From Austropuccinia psidii (taxonomy: Eukaryota; Basidiomycota; Pucciniomycetes; Pucciniales; Sphaerophragmiaceae): a stretch of DNA of 64,000 nucleotides. Below are positions 1 through 8,672 of this stretch, piece after piece. Numbering within the stretch: position 1 is the first letter of the stretch; the number at the start of each line of letters is the position of its first letter. The stretch spans positions 10,367,338 to 10,431,337 of the forward strand of contig JALGQZ010000018.1 of NCBI GenBank assembly GCA_023105745.1, given 5' to 3'. The notes below the pieces were generated by a model that saw nothing but the letters and a program-made list of their open reading frames with translations, was not told the origin of the DNA and did no database searches. A program made the translations under genes and the position numbers.

Positions 1-13
1 TGTATTGAGCTTA

Positions 14-1421
14 TTTCAGGCTGAGTCTATGATGAGAGTATTAAAAATTACCTACAACTCTCAACTATGACTGTGACACGGTAAATAAAGATTTAAAAGA
101 TTTTTATAAGAGTTAAAGATGGTTTAATTTAATAATAAGAGGGCTTTACTATAAGGAATATAGTGGTGGTGAGCGCTGTTTAAAGCCCTGGGTGCAGCTT
201 TACCTGTTGGGTTACAATAATAAAGACTGAAATACTTTAAATTGAGAGTATACCTGATTATTACCCAAGAGTAATTTTTTTTGACAGTTTACTACGTAGG
301 GTATTCAAGAGCAGGATGAGGAGACAATTCTGGCTGTGAAAAAGCCTCCTTTGTATCCTGAAATGGGGTGGAAAGGGTGCTAGACCTTTCCACGTAGAGG
401 AAGTGAAGATTTTTCACTCTCTAGGACTGTCTTGTGGTTTGCAAACAGCCTTTATAGCCTGTATTGGGCCCAGATGTGTTTTTGAAACCACATCTGGGCA
501 GTTTTCACCAATACATGGTGAAAACTTTCATCTGGGGACCTCACAGCCTGATTCTGACATGTATGACGCGTAGAATGCTGTACATAAACTGTATAGGACC
601 CCGGTATTGACTGACTTATGAGGTATTGAAGTATTAAAATGCTTCTTTGTCTGTTTGAAACCTCATACTCAGAGTAAAACTGTATCCTGTCATAATACAG
701 CTGTATTGGTCATATTGTGGGATTATAACTTTCAAATGGCCCTAACTCTGTCAGTTTTTGAGATATGATGCTCAAAGTTGGCTTGTTGGATAGCCCTGTA
801 TGGCCTCTACACAATGATAAGCAATTTGGTGTGGCTATCATTAAATATGATAGAGCTATCCCATGTACAAGGTTTTTTGTACATAGGTGTGGTTTGGGCA
901 AAAAGCTGTATTGAGCTTGTTTGCCTCATAACTTCTGTTATAGCTGAGATATGAAGGAGTGGATGGCATCATCAGATATCCCTGATTGTGCCCTTTCCAA
1001 AAAGACCCCACTTCAAGTATCCCACACTAGAACTGTAGAAGTTAGATGAGAGGTGAATGTTTTGTGCACCCTTATTTGGCCTGAAATTGACCATAACTCC
1101 AGTAATATTGGTGCTAGCTCACTTTGGCTGGTACCATTGGATAGCCCTGGCTTAGACCTTCATTTTGAGTACCCATTTGATGGGGTTAAGCCTCTCCTTC
1201 TAGATTTTAGATGAGAGGTGAAAATTAAGGTTTATGCTCAGCAATAACTTTGTTATTTCTTGTCCTATGGTGATGGGACTTATATTTTCAGAAAGAGGTG
1301 AGTTTCCTCTTTCTTTTGATACCTTGTAAGCTGATTTGGCTCAGCTCCATGTTTTGGTGGTATCTTGGCTATACCATTGGTTTATGGTATTTTGGCTGTC
1401 ATGCTTGTGCTCTGGCTGACA
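14..1421 (-). repeat. Solo LTR of the E1 family, inserted in E1's own 3' LTR
   Basis: The copy begins TTTCAGG (expected TGTCAGG) and ends CTGACA at 1416-1421. It is flanked by the five-base direct repeat GCTTA at 9-13 and 1422-1426. Bases 1-13 and 1427 onward are contiguous LTR sequence in other copies (compare 62399-62420), so this is an insertion into an LTR, not a tandem duplication. The last part lacks about 14 bases near the end (TTTTGAGTCACAGG in other copies). Length is about 1408 bp. Confidence 0.88.
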
Positions 1422-1958
1422 GCTTATTTGCCCCAAAACCTTTGTTTCAGGTGAGATATGGGGAAATGGATGACACCATCAGATGGTCCCGATTGTGCCA
1501 TTTCCCAAAAGACCCCACTTTAGGTATCTCAGGCCAAAACTGCAAAAGCTAGATGAGAGGTGAATGTTTTGTTCACCCTTATTCTGCCTGCATTTGGCCA
1601 TAACTCAAGTAATACTGGTGCTAGCTCAGTTTGTCTAGTACCATTAGATAGCCCTGGCTTAGAACTTCATTTTGAATACAAATTTGATGGGGTTAAGCCT
1701 CACCTTCTGGATTTTAGATGATAGGTGAAAATGAAGGTTTATGCTCAGCAACAGCTTTGAGCAGGGATAACTTTGTTATTCTTTGTCCTATGGTGATGGG
1801 ACTTATATATTAAGAAAGGGGTGAGTTTCCTCTTTCTTTTGATACCTTTTGAGCTAATTTGTCTCAGCTCCATGTTTGGGAGGTATCTTGGCTTTACCAT
1901 TGGTTTATAGTATGTTCGCTGTCATGCTTGGGCTCTGGTTTTGAGTCACAGGCTGACA
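1422..1958 (-). repeat. Inner part of the E1 3' LTR
   Basis: Continues the LTR begun at 1-13 and ends GGCTGACA at 1951-1958, matching the end of the 5' LTR copy at 10088-10095. The outer roughly 890 bases of this LTR lie left of the window. Confidence 0.85.
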
Positions 1959-1979
1959 TACCCTCCCTCTAAAAAAGGC
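1959..1979 (-). promoter_or_regulatory. Polypurine tract of E1
   Basis: On the minus strand the bases immediately before the 3' LTR read AGCCTTTTTTAGAGGGAGGG-TA. A purine run touching the LTR start is the expected plus-strand DNA primer site and confirms the minus orientation of E1. Confidence 0.75.
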
Positions 1980-1982
1980 TCA

Positions 1983-3542
1983 TCATTGATGAGACTGTTC
2001 AGTCCTCCTAGAGGCTCTGAATCTTCTTAAATGAAGGTTCCCATCTGGTATGGCATCTTTGGCCAACCATTTGTCTTTATCAGCTGTTTGGTTCTTGAAT
2101 CTGACTAAGTATTGTCTTTGATCCTTCCTGGCCCTGATGATTTTACTCACAGGTCCAGGGGAGTCCTCCATTTCCACTATATCAGGTGGTGTGGGGTTCT
2201 TCTTCCTGGAGGGGAATTTGTCCTCCTCCATTTGGAAGTATGGCCTGACCAAACTTACTGGAAAGACTGGGTGTTTCCTGGAAAATTCCTCTGTAAGCTT
2301 GACTTCCACTGCATTCTTCCCTATCAATTTAATGATAGTGAAGGGCCCTACAAATGAGTCTCTCATTTTCTTAGGCCTTTTAAGGTTATTAAAGTTCAGT
2401 GTGGACAGTAGCATCTGGTCTCCTTCCTTAAAGTCAGGTTCCATGTGTGTCTTGTCCCACCTCTGCTTATTATATTCTTTTGCCTCAGCTATGCATTTGG
2501 AAGCTGTTTCACAAGCCCTATTCCACATATAATGGAAGTCTTTGGCTGTGGGGTGGATGGTCAGAAGATTCTTCTTCAAATGATCCACAGGCAACAGGGG
2601 ATTCCACCCTTTCTCTACCACTGCAGGTGTTTTTCCTGTGGTAGAGTTCTGACTTTTATTATAAGCCAGTTGGACAGCTGGTAGAAGGGTAACCCAGTCA
2701 TGGGTGTAACCCTCATGGTACTCGTATTCCATGCCATAGGCACAGAACCTTCTAAGGATTTCTTCCATTGTCTGGATCATCCTTTCAGCTAGGCCGTCTG
2801 TTTGTGGATGGTAAGCTGTGGAGAATGCAAGGTTGGTGCCAAGCATGTCATATACATTGGTCCAAAATTCAGATGTGAATTTTGGGTCCCTATTACTAAT
2901 GATTATCTTAGGAACTCCACAGGTGGATATGATGTTATTCCAGAATAACAGAGCAGTATCCATGGCTGTGTCCTCTTTATGCCATGGTAGACACCTCATG
3001 CTCTTGCTGAACCTATCAACTATGATTAGGCAGGCATTGTAGTTTTCTTTGCCTCCTGCAACAAGTCCAGTGACCCAGTCCATATTGATGGTCTCCCATG
3101 GGTGTTTGGGTTCCTCTATATGTTGAAGTAACCCATACTTCTTCCCATGTTTTCTATTTGCCTTTTGGAATCTTTCACAAATGTTGATGTATTCACTCAA
3201 CTCTTGTTCCCACTTGGGTCACCAAGCTGTGCTTGATACCCTCTCTTTGGTCCTGTCTTCACTCATGTGTCCCATATAGGGGCAGTCATGGCATTCCTGC
3301 AGGATCAGAGAGATGTGGTCTCTGTCTACCACTGTGAGTACACTTGTGTGTTTTTCTCTGTGGTAGAGCAGGCCATCTATAAAGAAGAACTTGTTATCCT
3401 TATAGGCCCTCAACCAGGGCTCTTCCAGCTGGGATTCCAGTTCTGGACTCCTGTACTTTTGTTGAAGGAGCTGTAGTAATATACCACACTGTTTGTGTTT
3501 GGCATAAGACTTCAGTACTGCACTAAAGAATTCATTGTGCAG
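1983..3542 (-). pseudogene. E1 integrase with chromo-like C-terminus, inactivated
   Basis: Contains an HHCC zinc region, the DDE core and a C-terminal tail with [15 protein letters not shown], which resembles a chromodomain core. The catalytic Asp in MDW and the Glu in LAERM are present, but the middle Asp of the usual SDRDPKF is Asn (codon 2892-2894). The last zinc Cys of CERC is Phe (3168-3170). A TGG to TGA change (ACTTGGTGACC region near 3219) and a stop at 3543-3545 break the frame. In the family this enzyme inserts the DNA copy; chromo-like tails often direct it to heterochromatin. The metal-ligand loss means this copy should be inactive. Confidence 0.88.
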
Positions 3543-4252
3543 TTATGAGGAACTTATTCCCAATATGGGAGTTTCTGTTCCCTCTGAATCAGTGTTTCCA
3601 CTGTCAAGGGTACCACTTTCTGGTGCCCACTCAGAAAATCTGAAGTTTTTCCTCCTATCTATATCCATGAAATGGATAGGGATCTTGGCTGAAACTTCAG
3701 GGTCATAAGCTGAATTCCTCTTGACATTATCCAGTGGCCATCTGCTAAGGCCATCTGCACTGGTACGACTTTTACATTCTTTGTATATGATGGTCATGTT
3801 CCCTCTATACTCCTGGAAGGCTATTTGCCATCTCAGCATGTGTCTATTTGTAGTCTTCATGTTTAGTAAAGACTTCAAGGCTGTGCAGTCTGTGTAGACT
3901 TCAAAGGCTGCACCCTCCAAATAATCATGGAGTTTTTCTAGAGCCCAGACTAGACATATACATTCAGTCTGGGTGGTCCCATACCTGGCTTCTGAATCTT
4001 TCAGCTGCCTTGAGATGTAGCAAATTACTCCTTCTCTTGGTTCACCATCCACAATTTGTCTTTGGTGAAGGGATGCTCCTAGGCCTTGACTGCATGCTGC
4101 AGCTATATATAACTTGAATGGTAGTTCAAAGTCAGGTAAGATGAGCACAGGTGCATTAGTGAGTTCATATTTGATCCTCTCATATGCATCCCTCCTTTCC
4201 TTGGTGATTTAAAAAACTACATCTTTTGAACATAACTTGTGCAGAGTACTAG
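3543..4252 (-). pseudogene. E1 RNase H domain, catalytic Asp lost
   Basis: The long open part (3543-4148) carries the Ty3-type RNase H pattern: [51 protein letters not shown] and SADGLSRWP. The first catalytic Asp, present as YIDA in E2, is Ala here (codon 4101-4103). A TAA interrupts VVF-ITKER near 4209, and a frameshift near 4330 separates it from the RT. Its normal role is to degrade RNA in the RNA:DNA hybrid. Confidence 0.85.
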
Positions 4253-5782
4253 TTAGGTGGGCAAGATTTCTGATGTGGTTTCTGTAGTAGCTAGAAAATC
4301 CAAGGAAAGATTGCATCTCTTTGATGTTTTTGGTACTGGATCTTCCAGTACTGCTGCTACTTTATTCTTGTCAATTGCCAGACTAAGACCTGAGACTTTA
4401 TGCCCTAGAGCTAGTAGCTCTTGTTGGCCAAAATTACACTTTTTCAGTGTAATCTTCAGATTGATGGGTGTACATTTACTTAGCACCCTGTCTATGTATT
4501 TTACATGGTCTTCCCATGTCTCTGAGTATATAATGATATCATCAATATATACCACCATCCAGACTTCCAGTATTTCTTCTTGAAATATTGTGTCCATCAT
4601 ACTTTGGAAGTGGGCTGGTGCATTTTTGATGCCAAATGGCATCCTGGTATACTCGTATATGTCCATATGGCATATTATTCTGATTATTTTCATGGAGTTT
4701 GGTTTAACTCCATTTTGGTGGAAACCTTTCATACAATCCATTTTGGGTATGTATTTGGCTTTTGCCAGTTTATCCAAGGCATGAGGTATCCTGGGTATAG
4801 GGTACCTGTCTGCTTTTGTGTAGTTGTTCAGAGCTCTGAAGTCTCCACCCAGTCTAGACTTGCCATCATGCCAGGTGATTAGGACAGGAGTGGTGATTGC
4901 CACTATCTCATTATGTCCAATCTTTCTGATGACATCCATGTCCAGGAGTTCATTGATGTGTTTTACAATTTCTTCTCTGGTTTCCTGGCTTGCTGGATAA
5001 GGAGATCTCCTGAGCATGGGTGGATAAGGTCTTTCCACATCCAGATATAGTTCTATATCATGGCCTTTGATATTTCCTAGTGGCTCTTCACCAATGGCAA
5101 ATGCTGGTCTGTTCTTCCTCAGAATCTTCAGTAAACTTAGTTTTTGTTTACTGGTGAGGGTAGTGCTAAACTGTCCCTCCCTGAATTCATTCAGGATTTC
5201 TTCTAGTGGATCTTGAGAAGATATCTGGTATATATCAAGTGAAAATTTCTTTTCCTTGTTGGTACCAATGGTAATGTGCCTATTTTTACTGTTGTAAATA
5301 TCTATGACATACATCCTCTGGTAGTCTGTTCCCAGTAAGAACCCTTGGATGTGGGAATCATTAAGCACTACAAACTCTGGGTTGAGCTTGATATTACCCT
5401 TCCTGTGGGGTATAATTATCTCTTTGATAATTGTACCAATGGAAGTCATCTTCCCTGAGGCACTTTTCAAGTTCTTTGCCTTGGTGGGAAAGAGCTGTTT
5501 CTCCCAATTTGGGAAGTGGTTATCCAGATAATTTCTGGCCAATATGGAGCAGTGTGCCCCACTATCAATGATCAATGGATGTTGAGCATTGTCAATACAG
5601 ACAGTCATTTTAGTGGCTGTTACATGTATATATGCCACTCCTTTGGTTGGTGTAACCAGGAATGTTTGTGAATCTTGTGTGTGCTTGCACAAGCTTTTAT
5701 TTTCAGTATCCTGTGGCATGCCTGCTTCCAACTGTATGTCCTGAATTTCTAGTGGGGTTTCCTCTTGGTATTCTACTAGAAA
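4253..5782 (-). pseudogene. E1 protease and reverse transcriptase
   Basis: The protease motif IIDSGAHCSI lies in the first fifth of the protein. The RT has the RYPIPRI, KMDCMKGFHQ, MPFGIKNAPAHFQ and VVYIDDIIIYS blocks, so the YIDD metal site is intact. The frame is lost near 4330, just after the [20 protein letters not shown] block. A TAA at the junction with the gag part (near 5783) replaces a Glu codon by comparison with the flanking pattern. In the intact family this would be one gag-pol frame. Confidence 0.88.
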
Positions 5783-6346
5783 TTATTCTCTTGGGTCTTG
5801 GTCATCATCAGATGGTTCTCTAATGGCATCACCCTTGGAGTCTGATTCAGAATCCTCTGTTGGGAATTCCTCCTCTGGGACTTTCTCAATGGCATAGACT
5901 TTTTTCTTTGCCTTTGGACAGTTGTTGGCATAGTGGTCTATTGAACCACAATTGTGACAAGAATTCTTCTTCTTTGTCACCTCTGCCACCCTTCCTTTTG
6001 GTTTGTCTTTAAGCTCCACCCTGAAAGGTTGTTTCTTTTTAAAACCACTGCTCTTATATGGGGTGAACTTCCCTATATTAGTTATTTTCCTTATGTCTTG
6101 TAAGGTATTAGAAATGTCATCTAGAGTGCAATTTTGGTTGCATCTACATTTTACTGCATGCTCTAGTTCTCCTGGAAGTTGTGTCAGGAGTTTGTGATTT
6201 CTCATTTGGATGTTCATCTGAGGATCAATGGCTTTAAGTCTTTTAGACTGTCTAAGACACCACTCATATGGATCTTTGTCCACAGAGTATTTGTCATTGT
6301 CCAATGACATGGTCTTGTGCCATATCCAAGTTCCATTACTGTGCAT
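5783..6346 (-). pseudogene. E1 gag C-terminal part with zinc knuckle
   Basis: Encodes a helical capsid-like segment followed by the knuckle CHNCGSIDHYANNC (CX2CX4HX4C) and an acidic tail, the usual nucleocapsid layout for binding the element RNA. Compared with E2 (WYYKMRIDHGKHDWSWWKSEM), about 27 residues are missing between SKGHAQ and HSNGTWIW. This deletion also shifts the frame relative to the upstream ORF2 segment, with which it overlaps by 11 bases. Confidence 0.85.
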
Positions 6347-7739
6347 GACCTTTAGATGCTGTATTTAGTCTAGCAGTAATCCAGTAATCTGGTATTCTTG
6401 GTACATCAATGAAGAGTACATCAATATAATCTATGAGTTCCATATGATCATATTCTCCTGTTCCAGAAAATTTGGGCCAGCTTGAGGCCTCAGGAAGCTG
6501 TTTCAAGGCTTCCTTTTCTGAATAAGACATGCCATCTCCATCCTGGTATTGTGATGGAGATCTTGCCTTATTCATCAGCATGGCATCTGGTTTGATGTCA
6601 TCTGGTTTATATGTATTTTCCATAACTTGGCCTTGTGGTTGGGGCTTCAAGTAATGGTAGACATCAAAAAATTTGTTTATTTCTTGATCCAGACAATCCA
6701 TGTCCCTTTTTCTGTGGTGTTGTTCTTCAAAGACTAGATTCACTTTTCTGTTGGTTTCTTCAGAGGCTTTGCTCAACTGAGCATGTCCTTCTTGAAGAGT
6801 TTTAACAATTTTATCCATGGAGGCTGTTGATTTCTTCATCCTCTCATGGCTTGATTCAAGTTCTGCAAACTGCTTTTGAGTTTTCTCAGCATATTGGGAC
6901 ATTTGTAACCACAGTGCATCACTGTTTATCTTACTCTCAGGTGTGACAATATTATGTTCAATCTGAGTGGGAGTAACGTTTCTATTCCTAGGACTACTGA
7001 TTCTAGAGTGGTTTACAGCTACTTCTGGTTCTTGTGCACTTCTTTCACCAAATCCAACAGCCTCTGGATGATGGGGTATGACTCTTTCTGCCTTTGGCTG
7101 AAAGAGGTCTTGTTTTTCCCCTTGTATCCTTTTCTTCTCCTGGAAACCTCCTGGAATTGTGAAGAGTGGTGACTCCTGGTCATTGATTTTTTGGTGCCTG
7201 AATGGTGTGAAGCCACTGAAGAGCTGATTTGGCCTGCTCCTTGTGAGCCTGAAGGAATCTGAGTAGGCCCTGTCTGGGCTAACTGTTCTTCTATAGCTTG
7301 GATAGTGGCTTGATTCTCCCTTATCCTCTGTGCCCTTGCCTCCAGGAGCCTGAACTGCCTGGTAGGATTCCAACCTTTGGTGATTATCATAAGGACTTTG
7401 AAGTCTATCTCTTTGAGACAGATCTTCTGGCAACTTGCTCCAAGTTCTGCCCAGTGAGATGCCAGATTGAACCTCTTGTTGGCCATGCTCCATTGGAATA
7501 GATCCTTGAGGAGTTGGTGGAGGTGAAGAACTTGATTCATGTCTTTCCAGTCCTCTGGTTTGAGGTCTCCATTGAATTGGAGTGTGAATGGAAGGGTTGA
7601 TATTATCTCCCTCATAGTTTTGCCATCCACTACTGTGTCCAAGGTGTCCTCTTTCAGGTCTTCTGGTTCTGGACAAGCCTTCTCTGGCCTCTGGCTGGTT
7701 CCTTTGGAAGCCAAGATCTCTGAGGTATACAGGTGACAT
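6336..7739 (-). CDS. E1 gag ORF2, N-terminal part
   Basis: A 467-codon frame beginning MSPVYLRDLG. The first 240 residues are rich in S, R, P, Q and G and look disordered; they lie over ORF1. From about residue 240 the chain has a coiled-coil-like stretch (KTQKQFAELESSHERMKKS onward) and then SWPKFSGTGEYDHMELIDYID, the conserved start of the capsid-like domain (EWPTFSGEGEYNHIEFIRTID in E2). The start is homologous in position to the starts of E2, E1b and E4 (MxxTRxGxxY). It ends by frameshift through the deletion near 6346. Whether this start is used, or reached by a -1 shift from ORF1, cannot be told from sequence. Confidence 0.75.
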   Translation of the reverse strand: MSPVYLRDLGFQRNQPEAREGLSRTRRPERGHLGHSSGWQNYEGDNINPSIHTPIQWRPQTRGLERHESSSSPPPTPQGSIPMEHGQQEVQSGISLGRTWSKLPEDLSQRDRLQSPYDNHQRLESYQAVQAPGGKGTEDKGESSHYPSYRRTVSPDRAYSDSFRLTRSRPNQLFSGFTPFRHQKINDQESPLFTIPGGFQEKKRIQGEKQDLFQPKAERVIPHHPEAVGFGERSAQEPEVAVNHSRISSPRNRNVTPTQIEHNIVTPESKINSDALWLQMSQYAEKTQKQFAELESSHERMKKSTASMDKIVKTLQEGHAQLSKASEETNRKVNLVFEEQHHRKRDMDCLDQEINKFFDVYHYLKPQPQGQVMENTYKPDDIKPDAMLMNKARSPSQYQDGDGMSYSEKEALKQLPEASSWPKFSGTGEYDHMELIDYIDVLFIDVPRIPDYWITARLNTASKGHAQ

Positions 7740-7753
7740 GTTAGTGTTTGCAA
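7019..7753 (-). CDS. E1 gag ORF1, overlapping ORF2
   Basis: A 244-codon frame starting 14 bases upstream of the ORF2 start, fully open over about 720 bases shared with ORF2. It is +1 relative to ORF2, so ORF2 is the -1 frame. Composition is that of a folded, helical protein, then a basic stretch (SRRRKGYKGKNKTSFSQ) and a C-terminal helix. The segment from HWAELGAS to TKGWNP matches LWQGAMNSYL to LGGWSP in E2 and LWKNCMNSYL to LNGWHP in E1b. That conservation suggests ORF1 is the older, selected frame. I know no named domain for it; an RNA-binding or structural gag role is an inference. Confidence 0.65.
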   Translation of the reverse strand: MQTLTCHLYTSEILASKGTSQRPEKACPEPEDLKEDTLDTVVDGKTMREIISTLPFTLQFNGDLKPEDWKDMNQVLHLHQLLKDLFQWSMANKRFNLASHWAELGASCQKICLKEIDFKVLMIITKGWNPTRQFRLLEARAQRIRENQATIQAIEEQLAQTGPTQIPSGSQGAGQISSSVASHHSGTKKSMTRSHHSSQFQEVSRRRKGYKGKNKTSFSQRQKESYPIIQRLLDLVKEVHKNQK

Positions 7754-8088
7754 GCAGTCAAAAACTTTGAGTTCTTAGGGTATGTAACCTTGACTGTTCC
7801 TTGTACAAATTTGTTGTCTGTTGATTTGGGCAATTTACCTTTAGAGGTTACAACTGGGTTAATTATAGTAATTTTCCCTGTACAAGCTATCAAGGTTGGT
7901 TTACCTTGTATTGAAGCAGAATTTTGTGGTTTTCTAGTCTTCTGTGTGGAAATGGGTGTCCACTTCTTTGCTGTTATCAGGCCTTCACTGTGCCTCTTTA
8001 CTTTGCCTTTGCTGCCCTCTGGTTTTGAAGGTGTCACTGGTGTGTTTGCCTGTGACTGGCTTTCAAGTGGTATGAAGTTATCTTCCAC
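7741..8088 (-). CDS. E1 leader ORF (ORF0)
   Basis: A 115-codon basic, Ser/Thr/Lys-rich frame upstream of gag. The frame stays open upstream of its Met to a TAA near 8140. It ends NSKFLTACKH; the equivalent leader ORF of E1b ends NSKFLT, which supports a shared origin. No domain recognised. It may be a separate small protein, a 5' exon, or a chance frame. Confidence 0.4.
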   Translation of the reverse strand: MEDNFIPLESQSQANTPVTPSKPEGSKGKVKRHSEGLITAKKWTPISTQKTRKPQNSASIQGKPTLIACTGKITIINPVVTSKGKLPKSTDNKFVQGTVKVTYPKNSKFLTACKH

Positions 8089-8657
8089 TGAATCAAATAG
8101 GAAAAAAGAGGGCTTAATGTCAGTTAAGACTTCTTACAATGCTGTTTGTGCATCTAAGACTGGCCTCTGGGCTTGTATATTACTACAATATGCCCTTGTA
8201 CAATGAAAGTGTAATTGAATTAACAATTTCACGTCAGAAATACAGATTACTAATATTTGGTGTACTGTTTGTATACCAATATCTTACAGAATAACTTGTA
8301 ATTAGCAAGTATAAACTGTCAAAAAGTGGTATGTAAGAGGGTAATTTAGTTAACAATCTGCCCAACCATGCCTCAACTGTTGGTTTATCAGTATGAGGTG
8401 TCTTAATTTAATTAAAAATTAAGACTGTATCAATGGCTGAAAAGTGTTTTTATATATAAAACATGCCAAAAATAAGGGTCTTGTGGTTATTAGCCACGTG
8501 ACAAGTACTCTTTTTAATATGAGTATAAGGATAAATATATAATAAATATATATTTTTAAGAAAAAATTATGCCTAAAAAAGGATACAACAAGTGTCAGAA
8601 AATAAAGAAAATAAGTAAAAAACTCATTTAGAAGGTCAAAAAAGGTCAAAAAACATA
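8089..8657 (-). other. E1 untranslated leader
   Basis: AT-rich sequence between the primer-site candidate and ORF0, with no supported gene. Minus-strand reading from the LTR end passes several stops before the open stretch leading into ORF0. Confidence 0.6.
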
Positions 8658-8672
8658 GCCAGGCCCCCAAAA
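8658..8672 (-). promoter_or_regulatory. Candidate primer-binding site of E1
   Basis: Directly after the 5' LTR the minus strand reads TTTTGGGGGCCTGGC. The same TTTGGGGGCC follows the LTRs of E1b and E2, and TTTGGCGCC follows that of E4. The TGG fits pairing with a tRNA CCA end, but I could not name the tRNA. Confidence 0.65.

Noticed and set aside
1298..1552. ORF MSFLFLLIP... as a host membrane protein gene
   Set aside because: The same ORF lies in every copy of the E1-family LTR, antisense to the element, and its end depends on what flanks the LTR.
909..1958. A 508-base tandem duplication inside the left LTR
   Set aside because: The LTR terminus CTGACA at 1416-1421 and matching GCTTA repeats at both sides show a nested solo LTR insertion.
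2112..2684. Plus-strand ORFs across the E1 integrase
   Set aside because: They are antisense shadows of the minus-strand integrase frame.
7690..7745. CACTAAC followed by ACCTCAG before E1 gag, read as branch point and 3' splice site
   Set aside because: It would place the ORF2 ATG in an intron, but that ATG lines up with the ORF2 starts of E2, E1b and E4, and no good donor is present in E1.
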